Origin: Ohtaekwangia sp.
GTDB taxonomy: Bacteria; Bacteroidota; Bacteroidia; Cytophagales; Cyclobacteriaceae
NCBI GenBank assembly: GCA_021155195.1
Contig: JAJNPV010000017.1
Location: 62,001-126,000 of the forward strand
Length of the DNA stretch: 64,000 bases
Direction: 5' to 3'
Below are positions 34,915 to 43,595 of this stretch, in pieces. The notes below the pieces were generated by a model, which ran no database searches, was not told where the DNA came from, and saw only the letters and a list, made by a program, of their open reading frames with translations. Within the stretch, counting starts at the first letter, position 1, and each line of letters opens with the position of its first letter. The position numbers were made by a program, and so were the translations under genes.

Positions 34915-36032
34915 AGAAAGTACTTTTTATAGATCGTGATGGAACAATGATAGCGGAGCCAGCAGAAGACCCGCAGCTTGACAGTTTGAATAAATTGGTA
35001 TTCATACCAGGAGTGTTCACATGGCTCGGAAAAATTGCTCGCGAAACAGACTATGAACTGGTGATGGTAACAAATCAGGATGGATTAGGCTCTGCAAGTT
35101 TTCCTGAGGAAACCTTTTGGCCCGTGCAAAATATGGTGATCAATACCATGGCGAGTGAAGGAATTGTTTTTAAATCGATTCACGTTGATCGATCCATGCC
35201 TCATGAAAACAAACCTACCCGCAAACCAGGAATTGGAATGCTTACCGAATTTCTTACCGATGAGTATGACTTAAAAAATTCATTCGTAATTGGTGATCGG
35301 GTAACCGATATTGAATTAGCTAAAAATCTTGGCGCTAAAGGAATTCTATTAAATGATGGAAGCTTAAAAGAAAGATTGATAGAAAAAAATCTTTCCAATA
35401 CCTGTGCTTTATTAACCTCAGATTGGAAAAGCATTTATGAAGCAGTGCTACCCAAACGAACAGCAGAGGTTCACCGCAAAACAAAAGAAACAGATATCTC
35501 GATTTTGGTTAATTTATCTGGCACGGGTCAATCATCTATTAAAACAGGCCTTGGGTTTTATGATCATATGTTGGATCAATTGTCACGCCATGGCTTGATT
35601 GATCTCGATATAAACGTAAAAGGTGATCTTCATATTGACGAACACCACACCATTGAAGATACAGCGCTTGCCTTAGGCGAAGCATTTTACAAAGCTTTAG
35701 GTGATAAGCGTGGCATCGAACGTTATGGTTTCTGTTTGCCAATGGATGATTGCCTGGCTCAGGTGGCCATTGATTTTGGTGGTCGACCGTGGTTAGTATG
35801 GGAAGCGGAATTTAAACGTGAGAAGATTGGCGAGATGCCAACCGAAATGTTTTTGCATTTTTTTAAATCATTCTCAGATGCCGCAAAATGTAATCTTAAT
35901 ATAAGGGCCGAAGGCGATAATGAGCATCATAAAATTGAAGCCATCTTTAAAGCTTTCGCGAAAGCAACTAAAATGGCTGTCCGCAAAGATCCTTTTAATG
36001 ACCGATTACCAAGCACGAAGGGCACGCTTTAG
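34911..36032 (+). CDS. hisB: Bifunctional histidinol-phosphatase / imidazoleglycerol-phosphate dehydratase
   Basis: 373 residues with two domains. Residues 1-~165 are a HAD phosphatase (LFIDRDGTMIAEP nucleophile Asp, VTNQDGLG, FVIGDRVTDIELAKNLGAKG). Residues ~180-373 are the dehydratase, with the two manganese-binding HHxxE motifs DEHHTIEDTALALGEA and NEHHKIEAIFKAFAKA, and SRHGLIDLDINVKGD. It catalyses steps six and eight of the pathway. The four-base overlap with hisC points to translational coupling. The fused form is shared with E. coli and many Bacteroidota. Confidence 0.98.
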   Translation: MKKVLFIDRDGTMIAEPAEDPQLDSLNKLVFIPGVFTWLGKIARETDYELVMVTNQDGLGSASFPEETFWPVQNMVINTMASEGIVFKSIHVDRSMPHENKPTRKPGIGMLTEFLTDEYDLKNSFVIGDRVTDIELAKNLGAKGILLNDGSLKERLIEKNLSNTCALLTSDWKSIYEAVLPKRTAEVHRKTKETDISILVNLSGTGQSSIKTGLGFYDHMLDQLSRHGLIDLDINVKGDLHIDEHHTIEDTALALGEAFYKALGDKRGIERYGFCLPMDDCLAQVAIDFGGRPWLVWEAEFKREKIGEMPTEMFLHFFKSFSDAAKCNLNIRAEGDNEHHKIEAIFKAFAKATKMAVRKDPFNDRLPSTKGTL

Positions 36033-36045
36033 AATAGAAACAAGG

Positions 36046-36630
36046 ATGAAAGTAGTAGTTATTAAATACAATGCAGGAAATATTCGCTCAGTAGCATTTG
36101 CGCTGGAGCGATTGGGAATAGAATTCAACCTCACAGACGATGTGGAGCAAATTCAAACTGCTGATAAAGTTATTTTCCCGGGTGTTGGAGAAGCTAACTC
36201 TACCATGAACTATTTAAGGAAAACTAACCTTGATAAAGTAATAAGAGAATTAAAACAACCCGTATTGGGGATTTGCCTCGGTATGCAATTGATGTGCGCT
36301 CACTCCGAAGAAAATGACACGCCTTGTTTGGGGATTTTTAACGAGCCTGTTAAACTTTTCATCCCACAAGCGAAAGAAAAAGTACCCCATATGGGTTGGA
36401 ATTCTTTGTCCGTTAAAAATAGCTGGTTAGATTCTACCCTTGACGGACAATTCGTTTACTTCGTACATAGTTACTATGTGCCTGTTAACACGCATACATC
36501 AGCCATTACTGATTATATTCACCCGTTTAGTTCGGCAATGAAAAAGGATAATTTCTATGCTGTGCAATTCCACCCCGAGAAATCGGCAAAGGTGGGCGAA
36601 AAAGTATTACAGTGTTTTTTAAATGTTTAA
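36046..36630 (+). CDS. hisH: Imidazole glycerol phosphate synthase, glutaminase subunit
   Basis: 194 residues from the ATG at 36046, preceded by ACAAGG. A longer frame reaches back into hisB but would add 42 residues absent from the family. Class I glutaminase: the nucleophile Cys is in LGICLGMQLMC, the catalytic His-Glu in VQFHPEKSAKVG, and the opening VVVIKYNAGNIRSVAFALER is typical. It supplies ammonia to HisF. 13 bp after hisB. Confidence 0.97.
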   Translation: MKVVVIKYNAGNIRSVAFALERLGIEFNLTDDVEQIQTADKVIFPGVGEANSTMNYLRKTNLDKVIRELKQPVLGICLGMQLMCAHSEENDTPCLGIFNEPVKLFIPQAKEKVPHMGWNSLSVKNSWLDSTLDGQFVYFVHSYYVPVNTHTSAITDYIHPFSSAMKKDNFYAVQFHPEKSAKVGEKVLQCFLNV

Positions 36631-36647
36631 TCTGATAAGTAAATCCA

Positions 36648-37370
36648 ATGCGAATCATTCCTGCAATTGATATTATTGATGGCAAGTGCGTGAGGCTTAC
36701 CCAAGGAGATTATGGAAAGAAAAAAGTGTATCGTGAAGATCCCGTAGAGGTTGCCCTTGAATTTCAAGATGCCGATTTAGATTGTTTACATTTAGTGGAC
36801 TTAGATGGTGCAAAGAAAGGGAAGGTTGTAAACTGGGACGTGGTGCGAGAGATTCAGGAAAAGACTGCCCTGAGCGTGGACTTTGGTGGTGGTGTAAAAA
36901 CTGAAGCGGAAGTTGAGCAACTGCTGGAACTAGGCGTTCATCAAATTAACATAGGAAGTCTTGCCGTTAAGGAACCTGATATTTTTTCTGATTGGCTTAA
37001 GAAATATGGTGCTGAGAACTTCGTACTAAGTGCTGATGTAAAAGGTGATTACATTTCTATCAATGGCTGGTTAGAAGAAACATCCCTTCGGTTATTCGAC
37101 CTCGTTTCTAAGTATGAAAATTTAGGCTTAGAGTTTCTCACCTGTACAGACATTGGCACTGATGGGATGATGCAAGGACCAAACATTGGGTTATATAAAA
37201 AACTCGTGAAGCGATACCCCAACATAAAAATAGTAGCGAGTGGTGGTGTAAGTTCAATTGATGATTTGCATGAATTAAAGTATGCTAAAGTGTATGGTGC
37301 AATCATTGGCAAGGCGATTTATGAGGGGCACCTCAAATTGGAAGAGCTAAAAGCATTTCAGAATTCTTAA
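36648..37370 (+). CDS. hisA: Phosphoribosylformimino-AICAR ribotide isomerase
   Basis: 240-residue (beta-alpha)8 barrel. Catalytic Asp residues are in IPAIDIIDGKCVRLTQGDYG (first, ~residue 8) and FLTCTDIGTDGMMQGPN (second). The phosphate sites are VDFGGGVKT and VASGGVSSIDDL. It performs the Amadori-type opening of ProFAR to PRFAR. 17 bp after hisH. Confidence 0.98.
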   Translation: MRIIPAIDIIDGKCVRLTQGDYGKKKVYREDPVEVALEFQDADLDCLHLVDLDGAKKGKVVNWDVVREIQEKTALSVDFGGGVKTEAEVEQLLELGVHQINIGSLAVKEPDIFSDWLKKYGAENFVLSADVKGDYISINGWLEETSLRLFDLVSKYENLGLEFLTCTDIGTDGMMQGPNIGLYKKLVKRYPNIKIVASGGVSSIDDLHELKYAKVYGAIIGKAIYEGHLKLEELKAFQNS

Positions 37371-37379
37371 TCGAAAGTT

Positions 37380-38135
37380 GTGCTTACAAAACGAATTATT
37401 CCTTGTTTGGACATAAAAAATGGCCGCACCGTTAAAGGTGTTAACTTTATCAACATCCGCGATGCCGGTGATCCTGTTGAGTTAGGTGCTTCCTATGCAG
37501 CACAGGGTGCCGATGAATTAGTCTTTCTGGACATCTCAGCAACCAACGAAAATCGGAAAACCTTTGTTGAGTTAGTGAAGCAAATTGCAGCGCACGTTAA
37601 TATACCCTTTACAGTGGGCGGTGGAATTAGCAGTGTAGCCGATGTTGCCCCGTTATTAGAAGCCGGAGCTGATAAGGTTAGTATAAACTCTGCTGCCGTC
37701 CGAAATCCGCAACTCATCGATGAATTAGCAAAAGCATTTGGCTCGCAATTCGTGGTGCTGGCTGCAGATGCCCGAAAGATTCAAAATCAATGGATCATTC
37801 ATACGCATGGAGGAAGTAAGCCAACAGAAAAGAAGTTATTCTCATGGACTAAAGAAGGTCAGGAGCGCGGAGCTGGAGAAATTTTGTTTACAAGTATGGA
37901 TAACGATGGAACCAAACAAGGGTTTGCCATTGATCCCCTTTCCAAGCTACATGAACTTTTAAAAATACCCGTGATTGCATCAGGGGGTGCAGGAAACACA
38001 CAACATTTTTTGGAGGCCTTTGTGTTAGGTAAAGCGGATGCTGCACTAGCCGCATCTCTCTTCCATTTTGGTGAATTGAGTATTCCTGATTTAAAGAATT
38101 ATTTGAACACCAATCAAGTCACTGTCCGCCTTTAA
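37380..38135 (+). CDS. hisF: Imidazole glycerol phosphate synthase, cyclase subunit
   Basis: 251-residue (beta-alpha)8 barrel related to HisA. The start is GTG, at the first position that gives the conserved LTKRIIPCLDIKNGRTVKG. Catalytic Asp residues are in CLDIKNG and AADARKIQNQW; phosphate sites are FTVGGGISSVADV and IASGGAGNTQHF. With HisH it turns PRFAR into imidazole glycerol phosphate and AICAR. 9 bp after hisA. Confidence 0.97.
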   Translation: MLTKRIIPCLDIKNGRTVKGVNFINIRDAGDPVELGASYAAQGADELVFLDISATNENRKTFVELVKQIAAHVNIPFTVGGGISSVADVAPLLEAGADKVSINSAAVRNPQLIDELAKAFGSQFVVLAADARKIQNQWIIHTHGGSKPTEKKLFSWTKEGQERGAGEILFTSMDNDGTKQGFAIDPLSKLHELLKIPVIASGGAGNTQHFLEAFVLGKADAALAASLFHFGELSIPDLKNYLNTNQVTVRL

Positions 38136-38144
38136 TAGCGAAAT

Positions 38145-38750
38145 ATGATAGACATTACAAAGTTAGATTTTAAAAAATCGGAAGGGCTCATTCCTTGTAT
38201 CGTGCAAGATGCAAACACCAGAGTAGTTCTGATGTTGGGATATATGAATGAAGAGGCCTTAACTAAAACTCTTTCAGAAAAACGACTGACTTTCTTTAGC
38301 AGAACAAAGAAACGGTTGTGGACTAAAGGCGAAACTTCTGGAAATTTTTTAAACCTTCTTGATGTAACTGCAGATTGCGATAACGATACATTGCTTTTTA
38401 AAGTAAATCCAACCGGCCCTTCCTGTCATACCGGAGCGGATACCTGTTTTAATGAAAAGAATGAAGAGCTGGGTATAAACTTTTTAGAAACCATCATTCA
38501 GGAACGGAAAAATAATCCCAAGGAAGGATCGTACACCAATCAATTATTAAATTCAGGAATAAATAAAGTGGCTCAAAAAGTAGGTGAAGAAGCGGTAGAA
38601 CTTGTGATTGAAGCCAAGGATAACAATAAAGAACTTTTTCTGGGCGAAGCCGCTGACCTTATGTATCACTATCAGGTTTTATTGGCCGCCAAAGGATTTT
38701 CGTTGAAGGAAGTAGTTGCTGTCTTAAAAAGCAGGCACCTAAAAAAGTAA
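38145..38750 (+). CDS. hisIE: Bifunctional phosphoribosyl-AMP cyclohydrolase / phosphoribosyl-ATP pyrophosphatase
   Basis: 201 residues, two domains. Residues 1-~110 are HisI (MLGYMNEEALTKTL, FFSRTKKRLWTKGETSGN, DVTADCDNDTLLFKV, zinc Cys in SCHTGADTCF). Residues ~112-201 are HisE (ETIIQERKNNPKEGSYTNQL, KVGEEAVELVIEAK). It catalyses steps two and three of the pathway. Last gene of the operon. I see no clear terminator after the stop. Confidence 0.97.
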   Translation: MIDITKLDFKKSEGLIPCIVQDANTRVVLMLGYMNEEALTKTLSEKRLTFFSRTKKRLWTKGETSGNFLNLLDVTADCDNDTLLFKVNPTGPSCHTGADTCFNEKNEELGINFLETIIQERKNNPKEGSYTNQLLNSGINKVAQKVGEEAVELVIEAKDNNKELFLGEAADLMYHYQVLLAAKGFSLKEVVAVLKSRHLKK

Positions 38751-38820
38751 TTTCAATTCAATTTGTCAGACCACTTGCATTTTCATTCAGCTGTCATTCT
38801 TTACTTTATAGGATAAACAT

Positions 38821-39513
38821 ATGGCTTCCGAAATACACCTCATCAATGGCTATCCCTTCGTTTCTTATACTAGAGAGACGTATTCTCCAGAAGAAATGAT
38901 TACCCGAAGTGAAGAGTTTTTTCATTGGATTGATAAAAGAAGAACGGTTCGTGATTTCTCTGACAAAGAACTTCCATATTCAGTTATTGAAAACATTATC
39001 AAAGCGGCTTCCACTGCCCCATCCGGTGCGCATAAGCAACCCTGGACATTTTGCGTGGTTACCGATCCTTCTATCAAAAAAGAAATTCGAATTGCAGCCG
39101 AAAAAGAAGAAAAAGAAAGTTATGACAACCGCATGAGCGAAGAATGGTTGGAAGATTTAAAGCATTTGCAAACCGACTGGCAAAAACCATTTCTTGAAAC
39201 TGCACCCTACCTGATTATTGTTTTCAAAAAGGCATACGATCTTCTTCCTGACGGAACTAAGCGAACCAATTATTATGTGAATGAATCGGTTGGTCTTGCC
39301 TGTGGATTTTTATTAGCAGCGATTCATCATGCCGGGTTGGCGGCACTTACCCACACACCCAGCCCAATGAATTTCCTGATGTCAATCTTAAAACGCCCTG
39401 AGAATGAGCGCCCGTTCTTGGTTATTCCGGTTGGGCATCCACATCCTGAAACGTATGTTCCTAAATTAGAACGAAAGTCCCTTGATAGAGTGATGGTTAA
39501 ATATGGCAAGTAG
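38821..39513 (+). CDS. Nitroreductase family protein, iodotyrosine-deiodinase-like
   Basis: 230 residues of the FMN-dependent nitroreductase fold. FMN-binding patterns are RRTVRDFSDKELPYSVIENI (from residue ~40) and STAPSGAHKQPWTFCVV; NYYVNESVGLACGFLLAAIH and TPSPMNFLMSIL follow. The order and the long middle helix region resemble the IYD/BluB-like branch rather than NfsA/NfsB. Substrate unknown; reductive dehalogenation is possible but not shown. It follows the his operon on the same strand by 70 bp, with no evident link. Confidence 0.87.
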   Translation: MASEIHLINGYPFVSYTRETYSPEEMITRSEEFFHWIDKRRTVRDFSDKELPYSVIENIIKAASTAPSGAHKQPWTFCVVTDPSIKKEIRIAAEKEEKESYDNRMSEEWLEDLKHLQTDWQKPFLETAPYLIIVFKKAYDLLPDGTKRTNYYVNESVGLACGFLLAAIHHAGLAALTHTPSPMNFLMSILKRPENERPFLVIPVGHPHPETYVPKLERKSLDRVMVKYGK

Positions 39514-39664
39514 TTCCTCTCCGAATTTCAATTTAAGGAGCATCAATATCAGCTAGTTGTGTATTATATTAAAGAAAACCAAAAAGTATACATCATTCGA
39601 AATTGTGTATAAGTCCCCAATGATGGTCTATATGGACCTTTGTATCATCTAAATACAAATAAAG

Positions 39665-40612
39665 ATGAATACAAAATTTGGTAAAGAAGGCTGGACTCCC
39701 GATAGAATAAAGGATTTAAGTGGCAAAACATTTGTTATCACAGGTACCACAAGCGGTACGGGATTTGAAGCTTCGCGGATCCTGTTGTCCAAAGGTGCAA
39801 AAGTGGTGATGCTCAACCGTAACCCTAAAAAGTCTGAAGAAACCATCAAAGCATTGAAACAAGAGCTTGGAAATGCTGTAGATGTTGTAAATATTCAAAT
39901 GGATCTGGCGCAACAGGCTTCTGTAAAAAAAGCGGCAGAAGAGGTGCTGGAGAAAGTTACACACATTGATGCATTGATGTGTAACGCTGCCATTGCGCAA
40001 GTACCTAAACAAACATTTACCGTTGATGGGTTTGAAAGTCAATTGGGCGTAAATCACTACGGTAATTTTTTACTACAAACGCTGCTTTACCCACGCATTG
40101 AAGAATCGAAAGGACGTATTGTAACAGTAGGAAGTATGGGCTATAACCAGGGTATTAAAACCATACAATTTGACAATATGAACTGGGATAAGAACTACAG
40201 TGCTAATGGAGTTTATAGCCAAAGTAAATTGGCTCAGATCATGACAGTTTATGAATTACAAGATAGATTGGAAAAGGCCGGAAAGACGGAAGTAAAAGTT
40301 TATGCCTGTCACCCAGGTGCTTCGGCTACTTCTCTTATTAGAACCAGCGGTAGTTTAATGACGCGCTTCGTTTGGCAACTGATGAAGTTGTCTCCATTGG
40401 TGCAATCGGCTGAAAAAGGTGCCTACCCTGAATTGATGTGTGCCACAGAACCGGGGTTAGATCAAAAAGGCTTTTATGGTCCAACAGGCCGTAACTACTG
40501 GACGGGGCCGGTTGGCGAATGTACATTAGAGCCACACGCAAAGGATAAAGCTGTAGCCGGGAGGTTATGGGAAGTTTCCGAAAAGGCTACTGGTTTGACA
40601 TGGAACCTTTAA
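39665..40612 (+). CDS. Short-chain dehydrogenase/reductase
   Basis: 315 residues. The NAD(P) site is TGTTSGTGFEASRIL (residues ~21-35) and NRNPKK suggests NADP. The NNAG element is degenerate (MCNAAIAQ). The catalytic Tyr-Lys pair is in YSQSKLAQ, then the ACHPGASATSL loop. Resembles retinol dehydrogenase/protochlorophyllide-reductase-like SDRs. It heads a cluster with a small membrane protein (26 bp later) and an AraC regulator. Confidence 0.9.
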   Translation: MNTKFGKEGWTPDRIKDLSGKTFVITGTTSGTGFEASRILLSKGAKVVMLNRNPKKSEETIKALKQELGNAVDVVNIQMDLAQQASVKKAAEEVLEKVTHIDALMCNAAIAQVPKQTFTVDGFESQLGVNHYGNFLLQTLLYPRIEESKGRIVTVGSMGYNQGIKTIQFDNMNWDKNYSANGVYSQSKLAQIMTVYELQDRLEKAGKTEVKVYACHPGASATSLIRTSGSLMTRFVWQLMKLSPLVQSAEKGAYPELMCATEPGLDQKGFYGPTGRNYWTGPVGECTLEPHAKDKAVAGRLWEVSEKATGLTWNL

Positions 40613-40638
40613 TTTAGATCATCTAAAATCTTAACGTT

Positions 40639-41151
40639 ATGGATATTTTAAAAGCAGCCACTGATTGGGCAAAAGCTGAACTTATTTCAACTCCGTTCTT
40701 CATTCTTTTTGGAGTGATGTTTATGTCTGCAAGTGTTGGATTTTGGCAGTTAGGTAAAACCGATATGGCCAAGGCCTACATCATTCCCGCCCTGGTGGCT
40801 GGGGCTTTGCTGACAATCATCGGGCTTGGATTATTTTTCACCAATAAATCGAGAATTAAGCAATTTGAAACAGCTTACAATGCGGATGCTTCGGCTTTTG
40901 TGGCATCAGAACTTGAGCGTGCTGAAGCTACACTGAAGGAATATAAAAACATTGTTTTCACCGCCATTCCCTTAATCATAGCAGCGTGTGCTTTGGTTAT
41001 TTTCTTTATGACCTCACCCGCATGGCGCGCCTGTATGATTACAACGATTGCCATGTTAGTGGTTATTTTGTTAATTGATGGTACCGCACACGCCAGGATT
41101 GATGCTTACAACAAGCAATTACAGCAAGCAGAACAAGAATTGTTAAAATAA
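40639..41151 (+). CDS. Small integral membrane protein, unknown function
   Basis: 170 residues with about four hydrophobic segments (TPFFILFGVMFMSASVGFW, YIIPALVAGALLTIIGLGLF, FTAIPLIIAACALVIFFM, CMITTIAMLVVILLI) and a charged helix between the second and third (FVASELERAEATLKEYKN). I do not recognise the family. It sits between an SDR gene and an AraC regulator whose ATG directly follows its stop codon, so the three are co-transcribed. Confidence 0.8.
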   Translation: MDILKAATDWAKAELISTPFFILFGVMFMSASVGFWQLGKTDMAKAYIIPALVAGALLTIIGLGLFFTNKSRIKQFETAYNADASAFVASELERAEATLKEYKNIVFTAIPLIIAACALVIFFMTSPAWRACMITTIAMLVVILLIDGTAHARIDAYNKQLQQAEQELLK

Positions 41152-42063
41152 ATGCAGCACTTTAAAACATTATCGGCATACCTAGATTACCTGGAGCTTC
41201 CTCGTCCGGAGCATCCTATGTTGAGTGTGTTTTCTGCCACAGGTGATGGTTTCTTACCGTGCCCGAAAGAGAGTTCGCCACCCATTACCAACGATTGCTA
41301 TTCCATTAGCCTGAAGAAGATTGTGAAAGGCAAATTAAACTACGGCCGAACACAATATGATTTTACCAATGGTGCATTGATATTCATCGGACCGAGACAA
41401 GTGCTGCAATGGGATAGCAGCGTGGTCTATGACCAAAAAGGCTTTTCGATCAACTTTCATGAAGATTTTATAAAAGGGACAGAGTTGGCGCAGCAGATTA
41501 AGAAGTATGGTTTCTTTTCGTATGCTGTCAATGAAGCTTTGCACCTTTCGCCCAAAGAAGAAAAACAAATCGAATCGATTGTAGAGAATATTGATATTGA
41601 ATATCAAAACAATCAGGATGAATTCAGCAAAGAAATTATCATTTCTCAACTGAGTACGCTATTGAAATATGCCAATCGATTTTATGAAAGGCAGTTTTTG
41701 AATCGCAGAGAATTGTCCAATGATTTGCTGGAGCAATTTAATCAACAGTTGGAAGAATATTTTGATTCAGGACAATTGGAAGAAAAGGGGATTCCCAGTA
41801 TTGAAGAAATTGCCAATCAGTTGTCGGTTTCGCAGCGTTACTTAAGTGATACCCTTAAAAAGGAAACTGGTAAAACCTCCACCGAACATTTGCATTTGTA
41901 CCTGATTGATGAAGCCAAGAATATTTTGTTAAACCCCAATAAAAGCGTTGCTGAAGTGGCGTACGAGTTGGGTTTTGAATATCCGCCTTATTTTTCAAGA
42001 TTATTTAAAAAGAAAGAAGGCATCAGTCCAACAGCGTACAGAGAAAAATACAAGTTGAATTAA
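41152..42063 (+). CDS. AraC family transcriptional regulator
   Basis: 303 residues. The C-terminal ~100 residues hold the double helix-turn-helix: SIEEIANQLSVSQRYLSDTL and KSVAEVAYELGFEYPPYFSR, then LFKKKEGISPTAYREKY. The N-terminal part has a cupin-like beta pattern (YDFTNGALIFIGPRQVLQWD) that would bind a ligand. The start codon abuts the stop of the membrane protein gene. It probably controls this cluster (inference). Confidence 0.92.
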   Translation: MQHFKTLSAYLDYLELPRPEHPMLSVFSATGDGFLPCPKESSPPITNDCYSISLKKIVKGKLNYGRTQYDFTNGALIFIGPRQVLQWDSSVVYDQKGFSINFHEDFIKGTELAQQIKKYGFFSYAVNEALHLSPKEEKQIESIVENIDIEYQNNQDEFSKEIIISQLSTLLKYANRFYERQFLNRRELSNDLLEQFNQQLEEYFDSGQLEEKGIPSIEEIANQLSVSQRYLSDTLKKETGKTSTEHLHLYLIDEAKNILLNPNKSVAEVAYELGFEYPPYFSRLFKKKEGISPTAYREKYKLN

Positions 42064-42373
42064 ATCATAGAAATAGTAAAATTGGCTACCGGATTTGGCG
42101 AAACTTAGGTTTTCTCAGGAAAGCATCGTGTCATCTACACATAGGTAGCTGGACTTTTTCTTTCTTTGCAGATTCTCGTCTCAAGCTACGCAATTGATGA
42201 TTGAAACCAAAAAATTAGTTTTACTTTAAAGTCATTGTACTAAGACACAAGAAAGAATTGACTTAACTGAAACATAACCAATACCTTTCGCATTCAGCCA
42301 CTATAGATGTCGCGTTTACACTGCAACAGCATCGTATTTGTTTAAGAGATTTGTTTAGAAACAAGCAGCAGTT
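42064..42373. other. Intergenic stretch with no recognised feature
   Basis: 310 bp between the AraC gene and the DHFR-like gene. I see no open frame of substance, no hairpin with T-run, and no clear promoter box. Short direct words such as GTTTAAGAGATTTGTTTAGA near the DHFR-like start are A/T-rich only. Confidence 0.5.
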
Positions 42374-42985
42374 ATGAGAAAAATAATCGTGTTATCAATG
42401 ATATCACTAGATGGCGTGATACAATCGCCCGGTGCGCCTAAGGAAGATCCATCAGGTAATTTCAAATTTGGAGGCTGGGTAGCACCCTATGGTGATGAAG
42501 TTGGAGATAAGGTAGTTCAAAAGGAGCTTGAGCAACAAACGGATTATCTATTAGGCAGAAAAACATTTGATATTTGGGCCGACTATTGGCCTGAGCATGC
42601 AGACTTTTGGCCTGCCATAAATGAAGGCACAAAATACGTCCTTTCAAAGACCATGAAAAAATCAAACCCAAAGATTATTGGATGGAAAAACTCCGTACTT
42701 CTAAAAAGCATTGCTGACATTAAAAAGGTAAAGAAATCGAAGGGTGCTGACATACAAGTTTGGGGCAGTGGTAAACTCATTCAGTTGCTGCTAAAGAATG
42801 ACCTGGTGGATGAGCTCAGGCTCAAAATTTATCCGCTAACTCTTGGTAAAGGAAAAAAATTGTTTGAAACAGGGTCGATTCCCGCTGCATTTACATTAAC
42901 CGAAAGTATAGCTACTCCTAGCGGAGTGATCCTGGCTAATTACAAGCGAGCCGGAAAAGTAAAGACTGGTACTGTTGGAATTTAA
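42374..42985 (+). CDS. Dihydrofolate reductase family protein (RibD C-terminal-like)
   Basis: 203 residues. MRKIIVLSMISLDGVIQSPG at the start, LLGRKTFDIWADYWP, KYVLSKTM and DIQVWGSGKLIQLLLKNDLVDELRLKIYPLTLGKG (in parts) mark the RibD_C/YwjB-like group of the DHFR fold. These are NADPH-dependent reductases of mostly unknown substrate; true folate reduction is not implied. Converges with the next gene, 8 bp apart. Confidence 0.85.
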   Translation: MRKIIVLSMISLDGVIQSPGAPKEDPSGNFKFGGWVAPYGDEVGDKVVQKELEQQTDYLLGRKTFDIWADYWPEHADFWPAINEGTKYVLSKTMKKSNPKIIGWKNSVLLKSIADIKKVKKSKGADIQVWGSGKLIQLLLKNDLVDELRLKIYPLTLGKGKKLFETGSIPAAFTLTESIATPSGVILANYKRAGKVKTGTVGI

Positions 42986-42993
42986 AACAGTGA

Positions 42994-43572
42994 TTAGTTT
43001 CTGGTAACCAGTGCTTCCCGGTCAGGATTCAATTTAAGGTAAGTAAGTTTGTAGGTAATTTCTGATTGACCATTCATTTCCTTTCGTACCCCTTCTAAAA
43101 TATCTTTTGATTGATCGTAGGTAAAGGTATAAGTAAGAATCTGGCCGCGTGGTTCAAAATGAGTGTAGACTAAAATGTTAGCCTCCGTCATTCCTGTAAA
43201 CTCTCCCCGCACCGAATAGGATGGCAAACGATCTTTATCCAGAGATATTTCCAAATACTCCCGACTAGAACTACTATGGTCGCGCAAGATTGCCACTTTT
43301 GAATAGTTCTCTTTTCTAACCATAATGCGCTCGCGTTCGGATGATGAAAGGAGATTCTTACTTTTCTTAATCACCACTACCGAAACGGAATAAATTCCTT
43401 CAATTGTTTTTCCGTTAGTAGCTTCCTTATTCATGTAGCGCTGCATCAGTTCATGGAAGTCAACCTGTTCAAATGGATGCACCTTTCGGTTCTGTTTCAT
43501 TTGATAAAGTTTCTCCATAGAGCATGAACTCATTACCAAAAGAAGAACAGAATAAACCATGATCTTTTTCAT
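42994..43572 (-). CDS. Uncharacterised lipoprotein, 192 residues
   Basis: From the ATG at 43572 the leader KKIMVYSVLLLVMSSC gives a lipobox; an upstream extension would run into the flavoprotein gene. The mature part has a helical beginning (MEKLYQMKQNRKVHPFEQVD) and later beta-strands (IYSVSVVVIKKSKNLLSS, YLEISLDKDRLPSYSVRG, QILTYTFTYDQSKDIL). No family recognised. It lies 23 bp downstream of the flavoprotein gene on the same strand, so it may share its transcript. Confidence 0.72.
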   Translation of the reverse strand: MKKIMVYSVLLLVMSSCSMEKLYQMKQNRKVHPFEQVDFHELMQRYMNKEATNGKTIEGIYSVSVVVIKKSKNLLSSSERERIMVRKENYSKVAILRDHSSSSREYLEISLDKDRLPSYSVRGEFTGMTEANILVYTHFEPRGQILTYTFTYDQSKDILEGVRKEMNGQSEITYKLTYLKLNPDREALVTRN

Positions 43573-43595
43573 AATCTCAAGATTATTAATCAGCG

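Noticed and set aside
35920..36045. Extended hisH start 42 codons upstream inside hisB
   Set aside because: The extra residues have no match to the glutaminase fold, and the ATG at 36046 has normal spacing after hisB.
42064..42373. Possible small gene or RNA in the 310-bp gap
   Set aside because: No frame over about 20 codons with a plausible start, no strong hairpin and no recognisable promoter.
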